Positions 55,369 through 63,843 of a stretch of DNA of 64,000 nt are shown here, in pieces (the stretch's first letter is position 1; each line of letters begins with the position of its first letter). The notes beneath the pieces are model-generated. The model made no database searches. It was not told the DNA's origin and worked only from the letters and a program-made list of their open reading frames with translations. Source of the DNA: Pirellulaceae bacterium (GTDB taxonomy: Bacteria; Planctomycetota; Planctomycetia; Pirellulales; Pirellulaceae); contig BPJU01000019.1 in the NCBI GenBank assembly GCA_026004775.1, positions 21,471 through 85,470 on the forward strand. Direction: 5' to 3'. The translations under genes and the position numbers were made by a program.

Positions 55369-56393
55369 GCTTGGATGTCGGTGGTGCCAATATCAAGGTA
55401 GCCGACGGCCAAGGTTATGCAGCCCGTTACAGTTTTGCGTTATGGCGCGAACCGGAACTTCTGGCCGGTAAACTCCGCACGGCCCTGGCCGAAGCGCCAC
55501 CGGCTGACCGCATCGCGCTGACGATGACCGGAGAGCTGGCCGATTGCTTTGCCACTCGCTCCGAAGGCGTCTGCCACATCATGGATGCCGTCGAGCAAGC
55601 AGCGGCAGGACGCCCACTCCGGGTTTACCTAGTCGATGGCCGATTCGTAGCTCCTGCGGTGGCTCGCGATGAGCCGCTCAAGGCGGCCGCATCCAATTGG
55701 CACGCCCTGGCCCAATGGGCCGCACACTGGGTTCCTGAAGGACAAGGCCTGCTCATCGATATCGGGTCAACCACGACCGATCTGGTGCCGCTGCGCGACG
55801 GGCGGGTAGATACCCGCCTGGTTACGGACACCGAGAGGCTGATTGCCGGCGAACTGGTCTACACCGGTGTGGAACGATCACCCATCTGCGGACTGGTGCA
55901 GCGCCTGCCCTATCGAGGCCGGGAGTGCCCAGTGATGCACGAATGGTTTGCCACCACGCTGGACGTCTATCTTCTGTTGGGCGAGATCAAAGAAAGTCCC
56001 ACGGCTCGCCATACCGCCGATGGACGGCCGGCGACCAAAGCCGCCGCACGCATTCGCTTGGCACGGATGATCGGCTACCCGGAACCTCAGTTTCACCACC
56101 GCGATGCCGTGCAGATAGCTCGTCATGTGGCGCAGGCGCAGGAAGAACGGTTGGCCGAAGCCCTCCGGCAAGTGATAGCCCGGTTGCAAGAACCGGTGCG
56201 CGTGGTTGTTCTCAGCGGCCAGGGAGAATTTCTTGCACGGCGAGTACTGGCCAGGGTCGGCCTTGAATGCCGGGTGATTTCGCTCACAGCCGAACTGGGA
56301 ATGTCCGTTTCGGCCGCCGCACCGGCTCACGCCGTGGCGGTACTTGCCCAGCGAACCACCTCGCCCACCCTTCCCGTGCCTGGGTCCGCTTGA
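55356..56393 (+). CDS. Hydantoinase/oxoprolinase-family protein of the H4MPT-linked C1 pathway (MfnF-like)
   Basis: 345 residues. ASKHA-type nucleotide-binding landmarks: GLDVGGANIKVADG (about 5-18) and LIDIGSTTTDLVPL (about 131-144). This matches the H4MPT-linked C1 transfer protein family, of which MfnF condenses the furan precursor with glutamyl-tyramine in methanofuran synthesis. Overlaps the ATP-grasp gene by 13 bases. C-terminal half is alpha/beta with QERLAEALRQVIARLQEPVR, then a Gly-rich FLARRVLARVGL. Assignment rests on motifs and neighbours. Confidence 0.83.
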   Translation: MRWLGLDVGGANIKVADGQGYAARYSFALWREPELLAGKLRTALAEAPPADRIALTMTGELADCFATRSEGVCHIMDAVEQAAAGRPLRVYLVDGRFVAPAVARDEPLKAAASNWHALAQWAAHWVPEGQGLLIDIGSTTTDLVPLRDGRVDTRLVTDTERLIAGELVYTGVERSPICGLVQRLPYRGRECPVMHEWFATTLDVYLLLGEIKESPTARHTADGRPATKAAARIRLARMIGYPEPQFHHRDAVQIARHVAQAQEERLAEALRQVIARLQEPVRVVVLSGQGEFLARRVLARVGLECRVISLTAELGMSVSAAAPAHAVAVLAQRTTSPTLPVPGSA

Positions 56394-56444
56394 TAGAAAC
56401 GATAGCCGTAGCGAGTCGGCTGTCGACCGGGGCGAACGTTGTAT

Positions 56445-57056
56445 ATGCGCGCTGTGTGTGTGACGAAAGTGGGGGGAAGCCTGTGGGACTTCCCAGCTCT
56501 GATGCCCGCTTTGCGAGATTATCTGGCCTCATGCCCCGACCGCGTACATGTTTTGATCTTCGGAGGGGGCGCGTGGGTCGACGCAGTCCGCCAGCTCGAC
56601 AAGCGCTTCGCCCTGGACCCGACGGAAAGCCACTGGCTGGCAGTGCGGTTGCTGGATGTATCAGCACGGTTCGGCAAACTCCTGCTGCCGGAACTGGAAT
56701 TCTGCCACGATTTCCACCGACTTCTGGCTCATCTTGCGCAGCCGGCGGCTGGCAATGTCGTCTTTTCGCCAGAACAGTTCTTGCAACAAGTCGAGCCGCA
56801 TTTGCCCGAGCCGCGTCTGCCGGCGGACTGGAGCGTTACGAGCGATTCGATCGCAGCCCGTCTGGCAATGACACTTCACGCCGAGTTGGTCTTGCTCAAA
56901 TCGGCAGACCCTCTGCCGCCACACACCGCGCGGCATCTGGCCGCCGAGGGCTACGTGGATGCGTTTTTTCCCAGCCTGGCGCGCCACCTGAAATCGGTGG
57001 CCATTATGAATTTGCGTAACGGTCGCTGCTGGATCGTCGACAGAGAACATTCGTGA
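56445..57056 (+). CDS. Amino-acid-kinase-family protein (MfnE-like)
   Basis: 203 residues from the ATG at 56445 (the frame also opens at a TTG two codons earlier). Phosphate-binding start VTKVGGSLWD and VLIFGGGAWVDAVRQLDK, then a shortened kinase core (SVTSDSIAARLAMTLHAELV, LLKSADPL) and a VDAFFPSLA strand. It fits the [5-(aminomethyl)furan-3-yl]methyl phosphate kinase (MfnE) type. The gap to the previous gene is 51 bases. With the two upstream genes it forms a compact methanofuran/H4MPT-cofactor set. The start is uncertain by a few codons. Confidence 0.78.
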   Translation: MRAVCVTKVGGSLWDFPALMPALRDYLASCPDRVHVLIFGGGAWVDAVRQLDKRFALDPTESHWLAVRLLDVSARFGKLLLPELEFCHDFHRLLAHLAQPAAGNVVFSPEQFLQQVEPHLPEPRLPADWSVTSDSIAARLAMTLHAELVLLKSADPLPPHTARHLAAEGYVDAFFPSLARHLKSVAIMNLRNGRCWIVDREHS

Positions 57057-57228
57057 AACCGCCCAACCTGCTTCGATCAGCCAGCGCACGCGCTTTCCAG
57101 AAAGCGATGCCCCGTTGAGCTCGCCGATAGGTTCTCACGCTGCGCTACCAAGATCGCATGGGATTTTTCCGGCAATTCAGACGGAACTTTTGGCTGTTCG
57201 TGACGCGAGGAAAAAAACGAAAATTTTT

Positions 57229-57268
57229 CTTGACACTACTTGACACTGTAAAGAAAGATTCGTAAACT
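57229..57268 (+). promoter_or_regulatory. Direct-repeat promoter of the MerR gene
   Basis: CTTGACACT occurs twice with a 10-base period (57229-57237 and 57239-57247). The second copy supplies TTGACA (57240-57245), which with a 17-base spacer meets TAAACT (57263-57268). A start about 7 bases later falls on the ATG at 57275, so the message could be leaderless. The repeat on one face of the helix suits autoregulation. Confidence 0.4.
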
Positions 57269-57274
57269 TTGGGC

Positions 57275-57676
57275 ATGAAGACGATGAACCTACAGCAACT
57301 AGCGGAACGCGTGGGGACGACGCCCAGAACGATCCGCTATTACATTGCGCGAGGCTTGGTACCAGGGCCGGTAGGTGCTGGTCCGAGGGCGTACTACACG
57401 GAGGAGCATGTGCGGCGGATCGAGGAGGTGCGCCGGTTGCAGGATGAGGGGCTGACGCTGGGTGAGATCCAGCGGAGGTTGGAGGGTAAGGCGGCGGGTG
57501 AGCTGCTGCCTCAACCCAGCCGCTGGTGTCAGTTTTGTGTCGGGAAGGACGTAATAGTGTGGGTGCGCGAGGGGACACCGCCGTGGAGGATGCACCGTGT
57601 ACGGGAATTGATTGCCGAGTTGGATGCGGTTTTCGGGCAGCAAGAAAACAACGGTAAGGCGCAGGTAAAGAATTAG
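57275..57676 (+). CDS. MerR-family transcriptional regulator
   Basis: 133 residues from the ATG at 57275 (57284 is an in-frame alternative). Winged helix NLQQLAERVGTTPRTIRYYI, then ARGLVPGP, the RAYTEEHVRR-like wing (AYYTEEHVRRIEEVRRLQDE) and GLTLGEIQRRLEGK. The C-terminal part is short and has W-C-Q-F-C-V (a Cys pair) and IVWVREGTPPW, unlike metal-responsive MerR proteins, so the signal is unknown. The next gene begins 16 bases later, and this regulator probably controls the pair. Confidence 0.88.
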   Translation: MKTMNLQQLAERVGTTPRTIRYYIARGLVPGPVGAGPRAYYTEEHVRRIEEVRRLQDEGLTLGEIQRRLEGKAAGELLPQPSRWCQFCVGKDVIVWVREGTPPWRMHRVRELIAELDAVFGQQENNGKAQVKN

Positions 57677-57692
57677 CGGGAAAGGGAACGAC

Positions 57693-60113
57693 ATGATCGC
57701 GACGGCTCATCAGTTCGCACCGGTCGCTCGGGAAACGGGTCAGCCTATCCAGTTGGCGATGCAAAAGCTGTGGCTAGGGGGGCGGGTGACTCCCTGTGGT
57801 GCGGTCCTTCAGGTGGTTCACACCTTCTCGTCATCGGAAAAACGGCCACTGGAAGTCGTCTATGCTTTCGCTCTTCCCCCGGACGCCGCCGTGCGTCGCT
57901 TCCAGATTGAAGGTTCCGGTTTTCGCGTAAAGTCGGATCTACGCGATGTCAGTGAGGCGGAAAAGCAATACGAAAAGGCCTTGAGCGAAGGGCACCTGGG
58001 AGCCCTGGTTCGCGAGTACCGCGACGGGATCGTCAACTTGTCGGTCGGCAATCTCAAGCCCGGCGAACTGGTGACCGTACGTGTGGAAATGATAGCCGGC
58101 GTTGAGAGCCATGACGGCGGTTATCGATTCACGTTTCCGTTTACCATGGCCCCCTGCTACCATCCTAAGGTGCGTGTCGGCTTCGATGGCCAGCAGGGTG
58201 AAATGGAATTGCCTGATGACCTGTTTGGCGACGTATTGCTGCCCACCTGGCTGACACGCGACGATGGTCTGCATCGCATCGGTTTCGACCTGAAAGTGGT
58301 CACCGCTGGAAAGCAAGCATCCGTTTCTTGTGTTTCTTTTCCGGTGGAGGTGTCACTGCTGACTTCCCGGCAATGGCGGGTGCGAAGTCGCCATGAAAGC
58401 CATCTTCCCAAGAACGATTTGGTACTGGAAGTTTCCTGCCCTGCCCCGCAGTCGGCCTGGGCGGCCTGCGGTACAGACAGTCAGGGCAAAGGGCGATTTA
58501 TCGCCGTCGTGCCGTCGAACTGCCTGGAGGTTACCCGTTCGGGCGTTCGCCGTGTGGTTTTTGTACTGGACCAATCGGGCTCGATGAATGGCCGGCCGTT
58601 GGAACAAGCCAAGCGCGCGATCGCGGCTTGCATCGGCGCGCTCCAGAGCGACGACCAGTTCGGGTTGTTGTCGTTTCATTCGGTGGTTGTGCCGTTCCGC
58701 AAAACGATCTCGCCAGCCGGCAACGACGTCCGGCAGGCCGCGCTGCAATTCCTGGATCAGATCCGCGCCACAGGCGGCACCGAATTGGAACCAGCCTTGC
58801 AGCAAGCCATCAAGATGCTCGGTGAATCGGGTGGGGATATTTTCCTGGTCACGGACGGCGAAGTTTATCAGACGGAAGCGATTATCCAGGCCGTCAAAGA
58901 TCGGGCGATTCGCATCCACACGTTGGGTATCGGAGCCGCTAGCCAGCAGCGCTTCTTGCAGCAGTTAGCCCGGCAGACTCGGGCAGGAAGCCGCTTTGTG
59001 CAACCATCGGAACCGGTGGATTGGGCGACGCTCGCCCTGTTTCAAGGAGTGGGACGAGTAGTCTCGCTGGAAATCGAGCGGCTAGAACTACCGGATGGCC
59101 GAAGTTTGACGCTGGAAGTACCACCACCTTTCGGGCTCCAGCCGGGGCTCCCGCTGGTGTTGTACGGATGGGCTGACCCGACCGTATTGGCCACGCCTCC
59201 GGACAAAGTTGACTTTGTCTTGACAGATGGGGGACGTAGAACGCTCGCCATCGAATGGGATCGCCAGACGACGGGTGAACCGTTGCGGCTGCTGACCGGC
59301 GCGCGGTTGATCGCCGATGTCCAAGCCCAAATGGATGTCCCACCTGGCGATTCCAAACTGGCTCGGCGCACCTTTGACCGACTGCGTCGTCGATGCCGTG
59401 AATTGTCCGAAACCTATGGATTGGCCAGTCGTGAGATGGCTTTGGTGGCCGTTGTGGAGCGGCCGAGCGACCGTCCTGGGGAGTTGCCGGAAACCCGAGT
59501 CGTTCCGGTCGGATGGCATCAGGAAAAATCGCTCAAAGCGTACTTCCGGCACCAAGCTGCGATCCCGGATACCGGTGTTGACGAAGACGAGGGAGATTTG
59601 TCAGTGCTCTACTGTTACGAAAAGCCTTGGTATCTCATTGAAGAATTTTGTGCAGTAGATGAGGATGTAGATTCCGAAGAGATCGATTTGTTCCTTGCGT
59701 CCAGCCAATGGGACGCTTCCAAGGCACCAGATTTCTCGTTGCGCGGTACAACTGATGCTCACACACCTTCGGAACCTGTCCCGACGGGCGTCTGGCAGAG
59801 CCTCGGCTCTCTCTTGTCGGATGGAGGTTTGCCGGGAGATACCACTTCGGATCGAATCGTCCGCACGGCGTATCTGCTGCTGGAGTTGCTAGCATTGGAG
59901 CCGGCGGCGCGAAGAGTATTCCAGTTACACCTGGATCGAATCGTCTCGTTCTTGCGCGGACACCTAGGCACGCTTCCGGCTGCACAGCGCACGTGCATCG
60001 AGACGCTGCTAAGGTTGTGCGACGAAGGTCGGTCGTTGCCCGGCGAATGGTCTACCGTTCCGAGTGACGCGAACTTGGCGTGGCAAAAGCTTCAAGCCAC
60101 TATTGGAGCGTAG
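57693..60113 (+). CDS. VIT- and VWA-domain protein
   Basis: 806 residues, no signal peptide. VIT domain about 10-150 (FSSSEKRPLEVVYAFALP; EKQYEKALSEGHLGALV; VNLSVGNLKPGELVTVRV), VWA domain about 285-470 with the MIDAS motif D-Q-S-G-S-M (about 293-298) and the downstream RATGGTELEPAL and FLVTDGEVYQ parts. Later there is a beta-rich part and an acidic loop (DEDVDSEEIDLFL), then a helical C-terminus. VIT-VWA proteins resemble inter-alpha-trypsin inhibitor heavy chains and are thought to bind proteins through metal. Likely co-transcribed with the MerR gene 16 bases upstream. A large hairpin follows. Confidence 0.9.
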   Translation: MIATAHQFAPVARETGQPIQLAMQKLWLGGRVTPCGAVLQVVHTFSSSEKRPLEVVYAFALPPDAAVRRFQIEGSGFRVKSDLRDVSEAEKQYEKALSEGHLGALVREYRDGIVNLSVGNLKPGELVTVRVEMIAGVESHDGGYRFTFPFTMAPCYHPKVRVGFDGQQGEMELPDDLFGDVLLPTWLTRDDGLHRIGFDLKVVTAGKQASVSCVSFPVEVSLLTSRQWRVRSRHESHLPKNDLVLEVSCPAPQSAWAACGTDSQGKGRFIAVVPSNCLEVTRSGVRRVVFVLDQSGSMNGRPLEQAKRAIAACIGALQSDDQFGLLSFHSVVVPFRKTISPAGNDVRQAALQFLDQIRATGGTELEPALQQAIKMLGESGGDIFLVTDGEVYQTEAIIQAVKDRAIRIHTLGIGAASQQRFLQQLARQTRAGSRFVQPSEPVDWATLALFQGVGRVVSLEIERLELPDGRSLTLEVPPPFGLQPGLPLVLYGWADPTVLATPPDKVDFVLTDGGRRTLAIEWDRQTTGEPLRLLTGARLIADVQAQMDVPPGDSKLARRTFDRLRRRCRELSETYGLASREMALVAVVERPSDRPGELPETRVVPVGWHQEKSLKAYFRHQAAIPDTGVDEDEGDLSVLYCYEKPWYLIEEFCAVDEDVDSEEIDLFLASSQWDASKAPDFSLRGTTDAHTPSEPVPTGVWQSLGSLLSDGGLPGDTTSDRIVRTAYLLLELLALEPAARRVFQLHLDRIVSFLRGHLGTLPAAQRTCIETLLRLCDEGRSLPGEWSTVPSDANLAWQKLQATIGA

Positions 60114-60190
60114 GATTTCGAGTCGACCCGGAAACCCTCGCATACTGTCACGGGCAGCGCAAGAGCGGCGTTCCGAATCGCCTCATTGGG

Positions 60191-60282
60191 CGGTAGGTCA
60201 CCCGTGCCGAAAAAGGTGACACTTCCGGCGAAGATTCGCTCCTTTTGGGCAGTCACCGCCGGCACGGGACCTACCGATTTTT
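60191..60282 (+). terminator. Long hairpin terminator between convergent genes
   Basis: Arms CGGTAGGT-CA-CCCGTGCCG (60191-60209) and CGGCACGGGACCTACCG (60260-60276) pair with a 2-base bulge; an inner stem (GGTGAC with GTCACC) lengthens it. The right arm is followed by ATTTTTG. It ends the VIT-VWA transcript and may also stop the opposite ceramidase transcript. Confidence 0.8.
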
Positions 60283-60319
60283 GTCAGGTGGAGATTGTCG
60301 CGCCCGCGCAGGTTGCCTC

Positions 60320-62458
60320 CTAGGGATGGTGCCGAGTTGCAGCCAGTTGGCGGACATCGGTTTCGGTGAGCACTCGGTCGAACACGGCGATCTCATCCAG
60401 TCTCCCTTCCCAGTTGTGCTCGTTGTCCGAGCGACCGCCGAAGAAAAACTGCTCCACGCCGCTTGGCGATTCAGCCGCCTCGGTTTCGATTTCCAAAGCG
60501 CCATCCAGGTAGATTCGCACCCTCGTGCCGTCTCGCACGAAACAGACATGGTGCCATGTCCACCGCTCGATCGGCGTTTTGCCCGGAACGAATTTTTCTT
60601 TGCCACGGCCAGCAAGATAGATGAGGCGGCCGGCATGAGCCGCATTGCCACCCACGCCCACATGGTCTCCGTACTGCTGGAGTCCGTGGTCAAAAGCCCG
60701 AGAAAAGAACCAACCGGTCACCGGCCTTGCCTCGACGGGCATGCCGTTCCAGATCCAAATCGAGATGCTGTAGCGATTGGTGAGTGACGGGAGGCGCGCT
60801 CGCAGGCGGCCACCGGCAAACATCGCTGCTCGGTTCGTACCCAGGGCACCGGAAAATGCCTGGTCGGCAGGCCCGTCCAGGAAGAATACTACTCCTGGTT
60901 CGTATACAGCGTCGCGATGATGTTCCGTCTGGTCCGTGGCTATCGGACCGGCCATTTCCTCCAAACGCCACCAGGCGAAGGGTTGCATGCGGCGCAGCAC
61001 GGTTGCTGCCGGGCCTTCACCCACCGAGAGGGAGCGTCGCGTCTTGCCGGTCACTTCTTCCAAAAGCTCGATGCACGCTTCGGCGATCCGTGGCTCGGCC
61101 GTTACCTCCAAACCCGCCGACCGTGCCGGCCAGGTATTGTAGCCCCCCAGCAAGTGCTGCTCCGGCGGCGGAATGTACCCGTCACCTCCATTGGCCAATT
61201 CGATGACCATCGTATCCGGCAGCGGGCTCGCCGCTTTGATCTTCAGGCCGGTCAAAGCGTAGGTTTCGCAAGGAGTCGTGGCAATGGCGATCGACCCGAC
61301 ACACAACGCTTGGACGACCACTTCGGTTTGTTGCCATTCGTTCAGGAAAAGTTGCTCGCGAGCGTACACTTCAGTCGTATTCGACGGCAACCGATCTGCC
61401 ATTTGTTGTACGATTTGTCGAGCCCACTCCAGACGCTGCTTGTCGGGAACGCGGTACCGCATCGGCAGGCGTCGCTCCAGCATCCGGATTTGAACATCGT
61501 CCTGAAAACTTGCCTGTTGGTACGCCTTCCAGGCAATGTCGGCCAGTTCACTGGCGTACTGGTCGATCGATTGCGTGGGCAGTTGCTGGTCAACCGGCAG
61601 GCTGTAGTCGCGCATCCAGATATCGCCGCTACAGCCTTGGGACATAATCGCCACGAAACGGCTGTCCGGCGCGATGCGTTGTTTGAGTTGTTCGCAGAAT
61701 CGCCCGAAATAATCAGCGCTGATGTCGCGATCGCCATAGTAATGCATCGAGAAATTGGCCAACACGGCCAACGGCCTGCCGTCACGACTCTGTACGGCGA
61801 TCAGCGACAGCTCCGGATCCTCCGGCCCTGCCTGGCCGGTGACATCGTCGGGATTGCGAGCGGCGTGCATGTTGGCACGCACGGTCAGGTTGCCGAGCGG
61901 GTCTTCGGCAATCCTGTCGGGACGGCGAATCCAGCGGCGAGTAGCCGTGTAGCGCGCCGCGTCGGCTCGAGAAAATCCGATGCGCGCCGGTTCCAGGTTC
62001 TTGCTCACCTCGACAATCGCCTCTACCAAACGCCGCTTCAAATACGGGACATAGCCCGGGTCTGCGTCCGTGCCCAAACAGCCCATAGAGGCCGGCGCCG
62101 AATGAGTATGCGTGGCGCTAATGAGCATGTGATCGGGGGGAATTCCCGTCTGGCTGGAGGCCACCTGCTTCACCTCGTCCAAAAGCGCACGCGGCATCAT
62201 GCAACTGTCAACCACCACGATAACCACTGTCTCTTTTCCGTCCGACAGCGCCAGACACCGGGCCTGGACCGGCGTGTTGACCCGGTCAATCGTTCGGCTG
62301 AGCATGCCGCCGTTGACCAGCACGGGAAGGTTGACGGGTGTAACATCGACAATTGCCGCTGCCGCCTGGAGCTCGGCGGCCGCCGCATCTGCGTACGGCA
62401 GCAGCGAGACAACTACACAAGCAGTGAGCGAACCGAGTAACGCACGGGTCGTTCTCAT
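60320..62458 (-). CDS. Secreted neutral-ceramidase-like protein with C-terminal LamG domain
   Basis: 712 residues from the ATG at 62458 (AGGAG 9 bases upstream). Signal peptide LLGSLTACVVVSLLPYADAAAA. Residues about 25-450 follow the neutral/alkaline non-lysosomal ceramidase N-terminal fold: VDVTPVNLP, VVIVVVDSCMMPR, the zinc motif SATHTHSAPASMG (about 118-130), FSMHYYGDRDISADYFG and SQGCSGDIWMRD, where the Ser nucleophile region lies. Residues about 500-705 form a concanavalin A/LamG-type jelly roll (WTWHHVCFVRDGTRVRIYLD; GRLDEIAVFDRVLTETDVRQ). It probably hydrolyses an amide-linked glyco- or sphingolipid-like substrate outside the cell. Substrate unproven. Confidence 0.85.
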   Translation of the reverse strand: MRTTRALLGSLTACVVVSLLPYADAAAAELQAAAAIVDVTPVNLPVLVNGGMLSRTIDRVNTPVQARCLALSDGKETVVIVVVDSCMMPRALLDEVKQVASSQTGIPPDHMLISATHTHSAPASMGCLGTDADPGYVPYLKRRLVEAIVEVSKNLEPARIGFSRADAARYTATRRWIRRPDRIAEDPLGNLTVRANMHAARNPDDVTGQAGPEDPELSLIAVQSRDGRPLAVLANFSMHYYGDRDISADYFGRFCEQLKQRIAPDSRFVAIMSQGCSGDIWMRDYSLPVDQQLPTQSIDQYASELADIAWKAYQQASFQDDVQIRMLERRLPMRYRVPDKQRLEWARQIVQQMADRLPSNTTEVYAREQLFLNEWQQTEVVVQALCVGSIAIATTPCETYALTGLKIKAASPLPDTMVIELANGGDGYIPPPEQHLLGGYNTWPARSAGLEVTAEPRIAEACIELLEEVTGKTRRSLSVGEGPAATVLRRMQPFAWWRLEEMAGPIATDQTEHHRDAVYEPGVVFFLDGPADQAFSGALGTNRAAMFAGGRLRARLPSLTNRYSISIWIWNGMPVEARPVTGWFFSRAFDHGLQQYGDHVGVGGNAAHAGRLIYLAGRGKEKFVPGKTPIERWTWHHVCFVRDGTRVRIYLDGALEIETEAAESPSGVEQFFFGGRSDNEHNWEGRLDEIAVFDRVLTETDVRQLAATRHHP

Positions 62459-62724
62459 CGAAGTCACTCCTGTTTGAGCTGATCCGGTTCTGAGCCGCAT
62501 CGGGCCATCGAAAGCTGTTGTCGCTCGCGCTGGGCGGGGTTGTATCGACCGGCATGGCGGTTTTGAGGCCCCGCCTATTGTAGCCTTTTACGCTGAGCCG
62601 CCATACCGGCGCAAGGTGCGCGAACAACGCGCGGACCAGCAGCACGAAGGCAGGTAGCACCCCGCCGGAATTTCCCGCACGGAAGCGAGCCACCCGGCGG
62701 GCGGCCACGTATGGTTTCCAACAA

Positions 62725-62936
62725 GGTAACCGTTCACGGTTAACAAATGAAGAACACGATTTGGCTTATGGGGTAGCGGAAGTCGCCAGGCGGACGCGGT
62801 AGCGGCCGCCGCAAGACTTCCGCAACGAGAAAATCTTCGCGAAGCGTCCACATTCCGTATGCGGAACACGCAAGTGTTCCGCGCCTGTGGAAGCGAGGCC
62901 CCGAAACAGCTTGTGATTCAACCGTGAACGGTTACC
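62725..62936. mobile_element. MITE-like element with 17-bp terminal inverted repeats
   Basis: Left end GGTAACCGTTCACGGTT (62725-62741), right end its exact reverse complement (62920-62936). Both ends are flanked by CAACAA (62719-62724 and 62937-62942), which looks like a 6-bp target duplication. Inside are a REP-like hairpin unit (62775-62822) and a GGAACAC-N-GTGTTCC hairpin (62860-62880). There is no gene inside. The rest of the 62459-62948 gap shows nothing else. Confidence 0.8.
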
Positions 62937-62948
62937 CAACAAGAAAGA

Positions 62949-63401
62949 TCAGAAAATGCCGAGCTGATCGCGGGCTGCTTCGGTCATGCGGTCCGGAGTC
63001 CACGGCGGATCCAGCACGATCTTGACTTCGACATCGCCGACTTCCGGCAGTTGGCTCAACACGTATTTGCAACCGGAGATCAACTGAGGGCCGGCCGGAC
63101 ACATCGGGCTGGTCATGGTCATCTCGATCCTGACGCGATACTTCGTCTCGGCCTGCGGCGAGCTCTGCGATTGGCCTGGCTCCGGTTCGCTACCCGTTGC
63201 CGATACAACCGTTTCCCCTGATCCGGCAGGCTCACTGCCGGCAGGTTCACTTTGTTCGGGCGGCACTTCGGGCGGTGTTGCCTCAGTCATGGGCGTTATG
63301 TCGACCTTGTACACAAGTCCCAGGTCGACAATATTCACGAACAACTCCGGGTCAACCACCTTATGCAGTTCTTCCAGAATTTTGTCTTGGCTGAGTGCCA
63401 T
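62949..63401 (-). CDS. DUF59/MIP18-type Fe-S assembly protein (SufT-like) with a low-complexity insert
   Basis: 150 residues. N-terminal KILEELHKVVDPELFVNIVD, then LGLVYKVDI and, after an insert, EMTMTSPMCPAGPQLISGC, VEVKIVLDPPWTPDRM. These are the strands and the conserved Cys of DUF59 proteins, which help mature Fe-S proteins. The insert (about residues 38-86) is Pro/Glu/Ser/Gly-rich and absent in usual members of about 100 residues. The neighbours on the same strand are a Rieske ferredoxin and SufD, so it ends a suf cluster. Confidence 0.88.
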   Translation of the reverse strand: MALSQDKILEELHKVVDPELFVNIVDLGLVYKVDITPMTEATPPEVPPEQSEPAGSEPAGSGETVVSATGSEPEPGQSQSSPQAETKYRVRIEMTMTSPMCPAGPQLISGCKYVLSQLPEVGDVEVKIVLDPPWTPDRMTEAARDQLGIF

Positions 63402-63498
63402 AGCGGTTGTCCCTCAATTGTAAAGCGTGGGCGTCTGAGACGGCCGTCGGCCGGCTGATCCGCAAATGGTGACGTTTGTCCGCCAAGTCCTTGCCTCT

Positions 63499-63813
63499 TT
63501 ACCGGCTCAATCGTACGAACACTTTTCCGTTTTCCACTTTAACATCGTGGCGCCGCGTGTCGACCGTAGCGGGCATCGTAAGCGCCTTGCCGGTTCGGAT
63601 ATCGAATTGGGCACCGTGTCTGGGGCAGCGGATGGCGAATCCCTCCAGACTGCCTTCGCCCAGCGGCCCTCCGTCGTGGGTGCACACGTCGTCCAGGCAG
63701 TAGAACTGCCCGTTGACGTGAAAAACCACCACAAATTGTTCGTCAATTTCGACCGTGCGTTTGCCGGGATCAGGAATGTCGTCTACCGAGCAAACTTCTA
63801 CATAGTCGGACAT
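63499..63813 (-). CDS. Rieske [2Fe-2S] ferredoxin
   Basis: 104 residues from the ATG at 63813 (the frame opens at 63840). Cluster ligands: C-T-H at about 44-46 (DVCTHDGGPL) and C-P-R-H at about 63-66 (IRCPRHGAQFD). The fold is that of small Rieske ferredoxins that pass electrons to oxygenases or assist Fe-S assembly. It lies 30 bases after the SufD stop and 97 bases before the DUF59 gene, typical of actinobacterial and planctomycete suf operons, where this protein is the SufD-linked ferredoxin. Confidence 0.9.
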   Translation of the reverse strand: MSDYVEVCSVDDIPDPGKRTVEIDEQFVVVFHVNGQFYCLDDVCTHDGGPLGEGSLEGFAIRCPRHGAQFDIRTGKALTMPATVDTRRHDVKVENGKVFVRLSR

Positions 63814-63843
63814 GGCTGTTGCCGCTCGTTGTGTCATCAACAG

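Noticed and set aside
60917..62440. 507-residue open frame on the plus strand
   Set aside because: Antisense of the ceramidase-like gene, whose zinc motif and signal peptide are clear.
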